Of a DNA stretch of 20,943 bases, positions 7,199 through 14,507 are shown piece by piece. The notes below the pieces were generated by a model, which was not told the origin of the DNA, did no database searches, and saw nothing but the letters and a program-made list of their open reading frames with translations. Positions within the stretch are counted from its first letter, which is position 1; each line of letters starts with the position of its first letter. The stretch is from Pseudobdellovibrionaceae bacterium (GTDB lineage Bacteria; Bdellovibrionota; Bdellovibrionia; Bdellovibrionales; JAMPXM01). Made by a program: the position numbers and the translations under genes. The stretch spans positions 1 through 20,943 of the forward strand of contig CAJYOV010000250.1 of the NCBI GenBank assembly GCA_913776405.1, given 5' to 3'.

Positions 7199-7792
7199 AT
7201 GGCACGTCTGTCGAAGCAGATTTCGTTTTTGAAACCGCAAGCCAAGGTTCATGGTGGTGTTGCGACGGCTGGTAATCCGCGTGAGAAACGGCCGCTCTCG
7301 ACGAAGTTGCCTATCCATTTGGTGTTGAAGTCGTCTCGTGCTGTTGGGGCTCGCTCGATGTTGCGGAAACAGACGGCGAAGGATGTGAAGGCGATTGTGG
7401 ACGCTCACGCGAAGGTGAACGGCGTGAAGGTTTATCGCTATGCGAACTCAGGCAATCACTTGCATCTCGTCGTAAAGATTACGAATCGGGCGTTGTTTTT
7501 AAAGTTTCTGAGGGTTGTGTCGGGCTTGATTGCGCGTTTGGTTTTAGGGGCCGAGAAGAATGCGGCGAAATTAAAATCCGGCGGCAAATTTTGGGATGCA
7601 CGGCCGTTTACGCGCGTTTCTGAATGGGGGCGAGCGTTCGATTCTCTGTGCAGGTATCTAACGTTGAACACGCTTGAGGCGCTCGGTTTCGTAAAGCATT
7701 CGCGACAAGACGACAACGGCCGAAAATTTTGGACCGTGAAATTCGACCCGGACCCGCCATCTCGGACTGCGCGACAAGCCGCATTTTTCTAA
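7199..7792 (+). CDS. REP-associated tyrosine transposase (RAYT, Y1/HUH family)
   Basis: This is a 197-residue protein of the IS200-like Y1 transposase superfamily in its domesticated RAYT form. The HUH metal-binding motif is H87-L-H89 in NSGNHLHLVVKI. The family block FWDARPFTRV lies at 131-140, and the presumed nucleophilic tyrosine is Y153 in CRYLTLN. The N-terminal RPLSTKLPIHLVLKSSRA (31-48) is typical of the group. Such proteins nick single-stranded DNA at short palindromic REP elements and are normally single-copy genes without IS ends. Palindromic repeats lie downstream at 8000-8191. A promoter-like element precedes the ATG, with AAAGG nine bases upstream of it. The frame appears intact, so the enzyme may be active. 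Confidence 0.85.
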   Translation: MARLSKQISFLKPQAKVHGGVATAGNPREKRPLSTKLPIHLVLKSSRAVGARSMLRKQTAKDVKAIVDAHAKVNGVKVYRYANSGNHLHLVVKITNRALFLKFLRVVSGLIARLVLGAEKNAAKLKSGGKFWDARPFTRVSEWGRAFDSLCRYLTLNTLEALGFVKHSRQDDNGRKFWTVKFDPDPPSRTARQAAFF

Positions 7793-7999
7793 CGCTGTCG
7801 CTCGACGAAATTTCAATTGTACAAATAGATTCCGGCGTCGCTGCTTAGTCGACGTGACGAACGGTGTGACGACGAACCGAGAGGGCAGGCAACAAACCGC
7901 GAGGCCCGTGGGGGGCTTAAATCCTCGGGCAGACGTCGGCGCACGTTGGACAATCTTGGAGAGCAAGTTAAGATCGGCGGCATTACAAATCCAGCGATT

Positions 8000-8051
8000 G
8001 AACCGATGGTTCAGAGAAGAACTGATGGCTCAAGGGACGAGCCGATAGTTC
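8000..8051. repeat. Three 13-bp mini-palindromes at about 20-bp spacing
   Basis: Related 13-mers of the form GARCY-GAT-RGYTC start at 8000, 8019 and 8039. The first is a perfect 5-bp inverted repeat around GAT. The second and third complement each other: GAACT (8019) with AGTTC (8047), and GGCTC (8027) with GAGCC (8039), forming a longer hairpin around a seven-base loop. Such short imperfect palindromes next to a RAYT gene resemble REP units. Confidence 0.6.
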
Positions 8052-8061
8052 CCGGATCGAT

Positions 8062-8191
8062 CTAAGAACTCCCGATACGGACTCTTAGTTAGCGGACTGG
8101 CCTAAGAACTCCGGATATGAACTCAGAGTTCGTGCACTGAACCCGGAGTTAGCGGACTGGCCTAAAAATTCCGGATAAGAACTCAGAGTTC
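8062..8191. repeat. 45-bp direct repeats with nested palindromes
   Basis: Bases 8087-8131 and 8147-8191 are 45-bp direct repeats offset by exactly 60 bases with three mismatches (at 8106, 8109 and 8117 of the first copy). A third, diverged copy of the right-hand part begins at 8062. Each full copy ends in the near-perfect palindrome GAACTC-A-GAGTTC (8119-8131, 8179-8191). In the first copy an outer stem, 8107-8114 with 8143-8150, encloses it. CTAAGA (8062) also pairs with TCTTAG (8083). It looks like a small REP/BIME-type cluster. Confidence 0.75.
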
Positions 8192-8245
8192 ATGGATGGA
8201 GCCCAGACATCACGAACGCGCACGTCTCCGAAATGAGTCAGAAGG

Positions 8246-8752
8246 TTACTTGCGGTATTTGACGGTGCCGGTGACGGTGCAGCGTTGGAGGCTGGTGCCG
8301 CAGTCGGTGCAGGCTTCTTCGCATTTGCTGGTGTTGAATTTGCCTTTGAGGTCGGCGCGTTGGTCTTTGACCCAGGCTTTGCAGTCGGATTTGAGATCGC
8401 GGATGACGGCTTTGTTGAGTTCTTCGGTTTTGCAGCCTGCGGTGCCGGTTGTGGCTTTTGAACCGAAGGTTGTTGTGACTTCGCCTTCTTCGACGGTCGA
8501 TGCAGTCGACGTCGTTGTTGACGTCGGTACGTCAGCCACGACGTCGTCGCCTTCTTCATGAACGGTTGTGATTGTCGTTGTCGATTTGCGAACGCGCTTC
8601 GAGGTCGTTGTTGTCGTTTGCCCTTCGGCTGGAGCGGCTGACGCTGTAGCGGTGAACGCCAAAATTAAAAAAGCCATCATCAGAAGCACAATGAGATACT
8701 CAGGAAGCACAGTGAAGAACGGAGTTCGAACCATCAAACGCTGAGATCTCAT
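8246..8752 (-). CDS. Thr-rich, six-cysteine secreted or membrane-anchored hypothetical protein
   Basis: This 168-residue protein belongs to no family I recognise. A hydrophobic segment at about 15-38 ends in ASA-AP and fits a long signal peptide or an N-terminal anchor. It is followed by a low-complexity Thr/Ser/Val region (45-105) with acidic clusters, likely an extended linker in the cell envelope. The C-terminal domain (106-168) has six cysteines at 107, 124, 144, 148, 151 and 158, including CEEACTDC, which suggests disulfides or metal binding. AAGGGG seven bases before the ATG at 8752 supports this start; an ATG six codons later is possible. It sits alone between the palindromic repeats and the gcvP terminator. 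Confidence 0.7.
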   Translation of the reverse strand: MRSQRLMVRTPFFTVLPEYLIVLLMMAFLILAFTATASAAPAEGQTTTTTSKRVRKSTTTITTVHEEGDDVVADVPTSTTTSTASTVEEGEVTTTFGSKATTGTAGCKTEELNKAVIRDLKSDCKAWVKDQRADLKGKFNTSKCEEACTDCGTSLQRCTVTGTVKYRK

Positions 8753-8879
8753 AATAAGCCCCTTTGATTGAATCTGCCTGAAACACAGTTAAACACTAAC
8801 ACTACGAGTCCGCATTCGCCAGTCACGCAACGACCCAACCCGAAACAAAAACCGCAACCGCGCAATCAGCCGCGGCTTC

Positions 8880-8906
8880 AAAAGAGGCGGCGCAAAGAGC
8901 GCCGCC
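8880..8906 (-). terminator. Intrinsic terminator of gcvP
   Basis: A perfect 8-bp GC stem pairs 8886-8893 with 8899-8906 around a five-base loop. On the minus strand it is followed by TCTTTT and begins seven bases after the gcvP stop codon. Stem stability, T-rich tail and position all fit. Confidence 0.82.
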
Positions 8907-8912
8907 AGCCTC

Positions 8913-11777
8913 TCAAGTGTAAGCCTCGATTGGTGGGCACGAGCAGACGAAGTTTCGGTCGCCGTAGGCGTTGTTGATGCGGGCAACGGATGGCCAGAAC
9001 TTGCGGTCTTTGACCCACGGGAGAGGGAAGGCTGCGCGTTCTCTCGTGTAAGGTCGGTCCCACTTTTCGCTCGTCATCGTCGCGATCGTGTGTGGCGCGT
9101 GTTTCAGCGGATTGTTTTCGGCGTCGATTTTGCCGTCTTCAATTTCGCGGATTTCGGCGCGGATAGCGATCATGGCGTCGCAGAAGCGATCGAGTTCTGC
9201 TTTTGATTCGGATTCAGTTGGCTCGATCATCAAAGTGCCAACAACAGGCCAAGACATTGTCGGCGCGTGGAAGCCGTAGTCGATCAAACGTTTCGCAACG
9301 TCTTCGACGCTGACCGCTTTGATCGGACGCATGTCGATGATGCACTCGTGCGCAACTTGGCCCTGCTTCCCTTTGTAGAGAACGGGGTAGTAACCTTCGA
9401 GGCGTTTTGCGATGTAGTTCGCATTGAGAATCGCGGCTTCAGTCGCTTGGCGTAAACCATCGCGACCCATCATCGTGATGTAGGCCCACGAGATTGGAAG
9501 AATCGAAGCACTGCCGTATGGTGCCGATGCAACCGCAGTCGCTGCACCCGTGCGAAGACCCGTACCTGTTACGACAGAGTGACCAGGCAAGAACGGCTTC
9601 AAGTGTTCGCGCACACCGATCGGGCCAACACCCGGGCCGCCGCCACCATGTGGGATACAGAACGTCTTGTGCAAGTTTAAGTGACAAACGTCAGGACCGA
9701 AATCGCCTGGGCGCGCAAGGCCCACCATAGCGTTGAAGTTTGCGCCGTCCATGTAAACCTGACCGCCATTTGCGTGAACGATGTCGCAGATTTCGCGAAT
9801 CGATTCTTCGAACACGCCGTGTGTCGATGGGTACGTGATCATGAGAGCCGAGAGATTTGCTTTGTGCTCTTCGGCGCGGGCGCGAAGATCTGCGACGTCA
9901 ACATTGCCGTCCGAGTCAGATTTCACGACAACGACTTTCATGCCAGCCATCGCTGCCGAAGCTGGGTTGGTGCCGTGAGCGCTCGATGGAATCAAGCAAA
10001 CCGTGCGATGAGCGTCACCGCGAGCGTGATGATAATCGCGAATCGCGAGAAGACCTGCGTATTCGCCAGCGGCCCCTGAGTTCGGCTGAACCGAGACGCC
10101 CGCGAAGCCCGTCACTTCCGAAAGCATGCCTTCGAGTTCGCGAATCATGCCGAGTGACCCTTTCACTTGGTCAATCGGCGCAAACGGATGAAGCGCGCCA
10201 AACTCGGGCCACGTGACCGGAATCATTTCGCTCGTTGCGTTCAACTTCATCGTGCATGAGCCGAGCGGAATCATCGAGTGAGCAAGCGAAAGATCGCGCG
10301 ACTGAAGACGCGTGATGTAGCGAAGCATCTCGGTTTCAGAATGGTACGAGTTAAAAGTTGGATGCGTAAGGAATTCGCTCGTCCGTTTCAAACCAGACGG
10401 AATCTTCGAGGTTGCTTTTTCAACGAGCGCATCGAAGTCGACTTTCGCCGCACCGAAGACAGTCCAAAGTTTCTGAACATCTTCGCGTGTTGTCGTTTCG
10501 TCGAATGAAAGGCTAATCGCCGTCGCAGAGAGTTTTCTAAAATTCACGCGTGCAGCGCGAGCGGCAGCAAGAATGGATTCTGTTTTGTCGCCAGTCTCAA
10601 CCGTAACCGTATCGAAGAAGGCGGCATCACGTGCTTTGAAGCCAAGGCTCGCGAGGCCTTCTGCAAACGTAGCAGCCAAGCGATGCGTGCGCTCAGCGAT
10701 ACGAACCAACCCTTTTGGTCCGTGGTACACGGCATACATCGACGCCATGACGGCGAGAAGAACTTGCGCCGTACAGATATTGCTCGTCGCTTTTTCGCGG
10801 CGGATATGTTGCTCACGCGTTTGAAGTGCCAAACGCATCGCGGGCTTATTCTCAGCGTCGACGGAAACGCCGACGAGACGGCCCGGGATCGAACGCTTGA
10901 AATCGTCCTTCGTCGACATGTAGCCCGCGTGCGGGCCACCAAAACCCATCGGAACGCCAAGGCGTTGCGAAGTGCCAATCGCGATATCCGCACCCCATTC
11001 GCCTGGCGATTTCAAAACGGTCAGCGCAAGAAGATCTGCAGCGGCGACAACGAGCGTGCCGTTTGCGTGCGCTTTTGCAGCGACGTCGGAGTAATCGATC
11101 ACGCGACCTGAAGTGGTCGGATACTGGAGAAAACACGCGAACGTTTTGTCGTCGAACGAGAATTTGTCGGCCGCAGCGACGACCACTTCAATCGCGAGGG
11201 GTTCTGCGCGACGACGAATCACTTCGATCGTCTGAGGGTGGCACTCGTCAGAAACAAGAATCCGCGTTGCCGTTTTTAATTTTGTCACCGACTGAGCCAA
11301 GTGCATTGCTTCCGCCGCTGCCGTGCCTTCATCGAGAAGGGATGCGTTTGCGACTGGAAGACCAGTCAGGTCGATGACGAGTGTTTGGAAGTTCAAAAGC
11401 GCTTCAAGGCGGCCCTGGGCAATTTCGGCTTGGTAGGGAGTATACGCCGTGTACCAGCCCGGGTTCTCGAGGATGTTGCGCAAGATCACGCCCGGAACGT
11501 GCGTGCCGTAGTAGCCAGTCCCGATGAACGATTTGAAAACTTGGTTTTGCGAAGCGTAAGCGCGTGCGCGATCAAGCATCACATTTTCTGGAACGGCTTC
11601 GCCGAGATCCAAACCTTTTTTAAGTCGTATGCCCGCAGGAACGGTCGCTTGAATCATGTCTTCAACGGATTTGAAACCGAGAAGGGCCAACATGTCTTTG
11701 GCTTCTGCGGAAGTCGGGCCGATGTGACGGGGGATAAACTCGGAACGGTTTTCGAGGTCTGACCAAGTATGGGACAT
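8913..11777 (-). CDS. gcvP: Glycine dehydrogenase (aminomethyl-transferring), P protein
   Basis: This PLP enzyme decarboxylates glycine and transfers the aminomethyl group to the lipoyl arm of GcvH in the glycine cleavage system. It is the fused single-chain form; 954 residues match the roughly 957 of E. coli GcvP. The N-terminal block is [21 protein letters not shown]. The PLP-binding lysine is K704 in [16 protein letters not shown]. Other expected blocks are [27 protein letters not shown] and [19 protein letters not shown] lies five bases before the ATG. The partner genes gcvT, gcvH and lpd are not in the window. A 235-bp leader region precedes it and a terminator follows. I found no frameshift. 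Confidence 0.97.
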   Translation of the reverse strand: MSHTWSDLENRSEFIPRHIGPTSAEAKDMLALLGFKSVEDMIQATVPAGIRLKKGLDLGEAVPENVMLDRARAYASQNQVFKSFIGTGYYGTHVPGVILRNILENPGWYTAYTPYQAEIAQGRLEALLNFQTLVIDLTGLPVANASLLDEGTAAAEAMHLAQSVTKLKTATRILVSDECHPQTIEVIRRRAEPLAIEVVVAAADKFSFDDKTFACFLQYPTTSGRVIDYSDVAAKAHANGTLVVAAADLLALTVLKSPGEWGADIAIGTSQRLGVPMGFGGPHAGYMSTKDDFKRSIPGRLVGVSVDAENKPAMRLALQTREQHIRREKATSNICTAQVLLAVMASMYAVYHGPKGLVRIAERTHRLAATFAEGLASLGFKARDAAFFDTVTVETGDKTESILAAARAARVNFRKLSATAISLSFDETTTREDVQKLWTVFGAAKVDFDALVEKATSKIPSGLKRTSEFLTHPTFNSYHSETEMLRYITRLQSRDLSLAHSMIPLGSCTMKLNATSEMIPVTWPEFGALHPFAPIDQVKGSLGMIRELEGMLSEVTGFAGVSVQPNSGAAGEYAGLLAIRDYHHARGDAHRTVCLIPSSAHGTNPASAAMAGMKVVVVKSDSDGNVDVADLRARAEEHKANLSALMITYPSTHGVFEESIREICDIVHANGGQVYMDGANFNAMVGLARPGDFGPDVCHLNLHKTFCIPHGGGGPGVGPIGVREHLKPFLPGHSVVTGTGLRTGAATAVASAPYGSASILPISWAYITMMGRDGLRQATEAAILNANYIAKRLEGYYPVLYKGKQGQVAHECIIDMRPIKAVSVEDVAKRLIDYGFHAPTMSWPVVGTLMIEPTESESKAELDRFCDAMIAIRAEIREIEDGKIDAENNPLKHAPHTIATMTSEKWDRPYTRERAAFPLPWVKDRKFWPSVARINNAYGDRNFVCSCPPIEAYT

Positions 11778-12012
11778 GCGTGTCCTCCGAAGCTAAAAAG
11801 CTAAAAGCTCAGGCTAAAAGTGTCCGGTGAAAGGATGGCAATTACGTAGCATGCCCACCAGGGAAATTCGAGAGGAAACCCCTGGGAGGGGCCCGCGTCA
11901 GCAACCGCGCGTCGGTCGAACCAAACCAAAACGAGCCCGGCGCATGCGTTGCGCCAGGAAAACCTGAACTTGCTGGTTAATTGAGCACCAATTTGAACGG
12001 CTTGAACCGCGA
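11778..12012 (-). other. Leader/intergenic region of gcvP with several short inverted repeats
   Basis: The gap between the cyclic-nucleotide-binding gene and gcvP holds three GCTAAAA-like copies (11792-11820), the inverted repeat CCCC-TGGGA-GGGG (about 11879-11891) and the GGCGCA/TGCGCC hairpin at 11939-11955. A possible -10-like TACGTAAT occurs near 11844 without a matching -35. I do not recognise a riboswitch on the gcvP strand. Confidence 0.4.
11939..11955 (-). terminator. Possible terminator after the cyclic-nucleotide-binding gene
   Basis: GGCGCA (11939-11944) pairs with TGCGCC (11950-11955) around a five-base loop, about 58 bases after the stop codon on the minus strand. The tail is only TTTT, seven bases beyond the stem, so termination would be weak. 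Confidence 0.3.
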
Positions 12013-12510
12013 TCAATCTTCTTCGGGAAGGCCGTCGGACGTGAGGAATGGTGCTGAGTCGGTAATCGTGCCCGCATCGGGGTCAAATTCGGTGGCTTCG
12101 ATCTCGCGTTTGAGTTCTGGAGAAACGATTCGACCTTTGCGGATGATCTCGTTTGTTTTGTGAAGGCGGTCGATCAAGGCTTTGATCACAGCCATCGCCC
12201 ATTCGGGCAAGTCGTTGAGAAGTTCCTGGTAAGATTGTTCGGAAATCTTGGCTGCGCGGACCGGAGTAATCGCGCGGGCCGTGGCTGATCGAGGCGCGCG
12301 GTTGATCATGGCGAATTCGCCGATGGCCGTGCCTTCGGAGACGACGGTCAAAGGCAAACGAACGCCATCGTCGCCGTCTTTGTAGATTTCAACGCTGCCT
12401 TCTTGAATGATGTAGAAGTGGTACGAAGCTTCGTTCTCGTAGAAGAGAACTTCTCCGGATTCAAAATAGACTAACTCGATGCCGTTCGAACCTTGCTGCG
12501 TCGTTGCCAT
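12013..12510 (-). CDS. Stand-alone cyclic nucleotide-binding domain protein
   Basis: The 165-residue protein has a Crp-type cyclic-nucleotide-binding domain (about 10-125) and no DNA-binding helix-turn-helix. The phosphate-binding cassette is GEFAMINRAPRSATARA (64-80), keeping the Glu (E65) and Arg (R74) that hold the ribose and cyclic phosphate. Earlier strands LVYFESGEVLFYENE and YIIQEGSVEIYKDG are typical. The C-terminal 40 residues are polar and acidic and may be a partner-binding tail. The target and ligand (cAMP, cGMP or neither) are unknown. No Shine-Dalgarno sequence precedes the ATG at 12510, while an extended -10 element ends only seven bases upstream, so the mRNA may be leaderless. 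Confidence 0.85.
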   Translation of the reverse strand: MATTQQGSNGIELVYFESGEVLFYENEASYHFYIIQEGSVEIYKDGDDGVRLPLTVVSEGTAIGEFAMINRAPRSATARAITPVRAAKISEQSYQELLNDLPEWAMAVIKALIDRLHKTNEIIRKGRIVSPELKREIEATEFDPDAGTITDSAPFLTSDGLPEED

Positions 12511-12516
12511 ACTTTG

Positions 12517-12525
12517 ACGATAGCA
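12517..12525 (-). promoter_or_regulatory. Extended -10 element giving a possibly leaderless mRNA
   Basis: The minus strand reads TGCTATCGT, an extended -10, with six bases (CAAAGT) between it and the ATG at 12510. A TTGACT at 12536-12541 is only 13 bases further upstream, too close for a standard -35. Transcription from this element would start at or next to the start codon. Confidence 0.38.
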
Positions 12526-12539
12526 GAACGGGGCGAGTC

Positions 12540-12584
12540 AAAAAAAGGCCTGGCGGGTGACCTCGAGAATACCCGTCAAAGGCC
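12540..12584 (-). terminator. Intrinsic terminator after the H1-like gene
   Basis: GGCCT at 12547-12551 pairs with AGGCC at 12580-12584, and CGGGT at 12554-12558 pairs with ACCCG at 12571-12575. On the minus strand seven T residues follow (plus-strand A-run 12540-12546). It begins 25 bases after the stop codon of the H1-like gene. Confidence 0.85.
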
Positions 12585-12608
12585 CAGCCTTCGACGGGAC
12601 GGACATAC

Positions 12609-13001
12609 TTAAGCTTGAGCGGATGCCTTGCGCTTCGAGGCCGCTTTCTTTGTCGAGCCTGCCGCTTTTTTAGAGCCTGCCGCTTTGGGTTTGCGCGGAG
12701 CTTTTTTCGCTGATGAGCGAGCGGCTTTTGCCGTTTGCGATGTTTTTTTAGAGCGGCCAACGAGAGTCGCGAACTTCTCGAAAGCAGCATCAGCTTTTGT
12801 TTGGAGCTCTTGGAGAGTCGCCTTCAAAACTTTGAAGCGCTTTTCGAGTTTTTGAACACGCGCTTTTGCTTGCGGGGTCAAAGACTGTGACAGATCGAAG
12901 TTCTTAATGTCAGTCGCGAGTTTGTTGAGTTCTTTTTTGAGCGTGTCGACATCTGCAAGGCGTTTCAACTCTGCTTTGATCGAATTCAAGTCTGTCTTCA
13001 T
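12609..13001 (-). CDS. Coiled-coil protein with histone-H1-like Lys/Ala tail
   Basis: The 130-residue protein has two parts. Residues 1-82 are heptad-rich and helical (SIKAELKRLADVDTLKKEL, KLEKRFKVLKATLQELQTK), suggesting a coiled coil and self-association. Residues 83-130 are almost only Lys, Ala, Ser, Arg and Pro with repeated AAK, KKA and SKK steps, as in bacterial histone-H1-like proteins (Hc1, AlgP-type tails). It probably binds DNA or polyphosphate in the cytoplasm; phasin-like binding is an alternative. GGGAGG lies five bases before the ATG. A candidate promoter precedes it and a strong terminator follows, so it is a separate transcription unit. Function is inferred from composition only. 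Confidence 0.8.
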   Translation of the reverse strand: MKTDLNSIKAELKRLADVDTLKKELNKLATDIKNFDLSQSLTPQAKARVQKLEKRFKVLKATLQELQTKADAAFEKFATLVGRSKKTSQTAKAARSSAKKAPRKPKAAGSKKAAGSTKKAASKRKASAQA

Positions 13002-13024
13002 CTGGGCCTCCCGGGCGTTGCAAG

Positions 13025-13054
13025 CTGTTAACCTGAAACGCCAATGGATGTCAA
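13025..13054 (-). promoter_or_regulatory. Candidate promoter of the H1-like gene
   Basis: On the minus strand a perfect TTGACA (13049-13054) is followed after 18 bases by TAACAG (13025-13030), a weak -10. Predicted transcription start is near 13018, about 17 bases before the ATG and just ahead of the ribosome binding site. Confidence 0.4.
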
Positions 13055-13073
13055 AGCCGCGACGTAAACGTGA

Positions 13074-14486
13074 TCAAGCTTGAACATTCGATCGGAAAAC
13101 GGACTCGTCTTCGAGCCGTGATAAATAACTAACGACGGCGTCTAAGGCGTCTTCGCCCGATAAACCGTAGCGCTGGCTAACTAAAGAGGCGATCTCAACT
13201 AGCGTTCGCTTGCCGTCGATCAGTGACAGAACGAAGGCCTGCGACTCGAGCGTCGCAAAGATTTGCGGAAGCCGCTGCGGAGCGGGGACCGCGTTTTGTG
13301 GGTCCAAGAGCCAAGAGGGCCGAAGCGGAAGGCGCTGCGGGCTTGGGCACGGGCCTGTCTTTTCTGCACGGAAGGTCGTGACCCATTCGCTGCGTTCGTG
13401 AGCATCGAGGTCCGAGCGAAGGTACGGGATGAGATCCTGCTTAAATCCGCTCTGTTTGAATCCGAAGTGCTCGATCTGCTCCATCGCTTCCTCAATCGAA
13501 AGACTGTCGGCCCAGTTCGCGAAGCGAAAGTTGAAGGAGCCCGAGTTCACCCAGACACCGCCTGGTTTCAAGACGCGGTTGATCTCGCTCAAGAGAAACT
13601 CAAGCCGATTTGGAACAATGTCGACCAGCCACGGCGTGACGACCAGATCGAAGCTCTTATCGGCAAACGGCAGGTAATAAACATCAGCGAGAACGTGATG
13701 CAGGCCTTCTCTCGCTGGCTTTGGTGCAGAGAGCGAGCGAACGACGCCCGCCGCAGCCGCCGCGCTTTTGGGAGCTGTCGGGAATTCCGCGACACGTAAC
13801 GTTTCGCCGCCGGAGATGCGCTTCGCCGCAAGCGTGAGCACAAGGTTCAAATCGCACGCGAAGGTTTCGCCGGTCGAGAAGTTTTGGTGAACGTCATAGG
13901 CGAGTCGTCCGCCTCCGGAGCCAGCGACGAGTGTCCTCGTCGGCGTGAGAGAGCCGAGCTCGCGCTTGACGAGCGACCATTGAGCTGCGTTTTCATCAAC
14001 AGGTGAGTCAGATGACGAACCGATCTTTCGCGAACCGCACCAGTCGCGAACAAGATTTGGAAAGTAACCTTGAAGGCCTTGGCCGGGCGGGAGTCTGTAA
14101 CCGAAATCAGGCTCCGGTGTCGCTTGAGCCCGATTGAGTTTCAAAGGCTCGAAGAGATCGCGCAAGAACTCGAGGTGATGAATTTGATTTTCACGCGTTT
14201 TTTCGAGGCGCGCTTTCGTCAACTTCGGCGGCGCGGACGATGCGTCAGACGGTTTCAAGAGCACTCTAAGATCATCGACGTTTCGCTCGTAGTGAGAGAG
14301 GAGAGCCCGAGCCCGAATTTTTAAATCGGCAAGTGCAAGCTTTGCGTCGGGCAACAGAACCGGCACCCCAGAGAGAAGAGGGTACGAGTTGCCGTTGGAG
14401 TCCGACCAAGCGGCCGAAGACTCCGATTCGAGTGGAGCGTGTGTCAGTGGGGCGCGAAACTCTTTCGGGTCGACAGTCTTTGCCAT
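13074..14486 (-). CDS. N2227/carnosine-methyltransferase-like SAM methyltransferase with Trm112-like and PqqD-like ends
   Basis: The 470-residue protein appears to have three parts. Residues 10-48 (RAPLTHAPLE...SYPLLSGVPVLLPD) resemble the Trm112/UPF0434 fold but lack its zinc cysteines. Residues about 95-375 form a SAM methyltransferase: glycine loop LVAGSGGGRLAYDV (186-199), acidic motif FACDLN, then VVTPWLVDIVPN and INRVLKPGGVWVNSGSF. ADSLSIEEAMEQIEHFGF (326-343) is close to the end of the carnosine N-methyltransferase (N2227) family. Residues 405-465 (FVLSLIDGKRTLVEIASLVSQRYG...) look like a PqqD-type winged helix. The substrate is unknown. No signal peptide is present, so it is cytosolic. 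It follows the CxxCH lipoprotein gene by 21 bp on the same strand, without a strong Shine-Dalgarno sequence. Confidence 0.75.
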   Translation of the reverse strand: MAKTVDPKEFRAPLTHAPLESESSAAWSDSNGNSYPLLSGVPVLLPDAKLALADLKIRARALLSHYERNVDDLRVLLKPSDASSAPPKLTKARLEKTRENQIHHLEFLRDLFEPLKLNRAQATPEPDFGYRLPPGQGLQGYFPNLVRDWCGSRKIGSSSDSPVDENAAQWSLVKRELGSLTPTRTLVAGSGGGRLAYDVHQNFSTGETFACDLNLVLTLAAKRISGGETLRVAEFPTAPKSAAAAAGVVRSLSAPKPAREGLHHVLADVYYLPFADKSFDLVVTPWLVDIVPNRLEFLLSEINRVLKPGGVWVNSGSFNFRFANWADSLSIEEAMEQIEHFGFKQSGFKQDLIPYLRSDLDAHERSEWVTTFRAEKTGPCPSPQRLPLRPSWLLDPQNAVPAPQRLPQIFATLESQAFVLSLIDGKRTLVEIASLVSQRYGLSGEDALDAVVSYLSRLEDESVFRSNVQA

Positions 14487-14507
14487 GACCCGAGTCTAGA
14501 GCAGGCG

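Larger units (their letters stand above)
7793..8245. other. Gene-free stretch with palindromic repeats after the RAYT gene
   Basis: No convincing gene is seen. The first 200 bases hold only a short plus-strand frame (7854-8048) without ribosome binding site or family resemblance. From 8000 onward the sequence is built of hairpins and direct repeats, listed separately. The stretch ends at the stop codon of the minus-strand Thr-rich protein, so read-through from the transposase would enter that gene antisense. Confidence 0.6.

Noticed and set aside
7854..8048. 64-codon plus-strand frame after the RAYT gene
   Set aside because: It has no ribosome binding site or family likeness and runs into the palindromic repeats.
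8196..8561. 121-codon plus-strand frame opposite the Thr-rich protein
   Set aside because: The minus-strand frame has a signal-like segment, an ordered cysteine domain and a good ribosome binding site; the plus frame is its shadow.
11778..11850. Plus-strand resemblance to glycine riboswitch pieces (CCGAAG, then CTCAGGC with AAAAG) next to gcvP
   Set aside because: The similarity is on the strand opposite to gcvP, overlaps the gcvP ribosome binding site, lacks the GGAGAG stem and has no plus-strand gene after it.
12461..12790. Minus-strand frame of 109 codons
   Set aside because: It is an out-of-frame shadow of the H1-like gene that runs through an intrinsic terminator.
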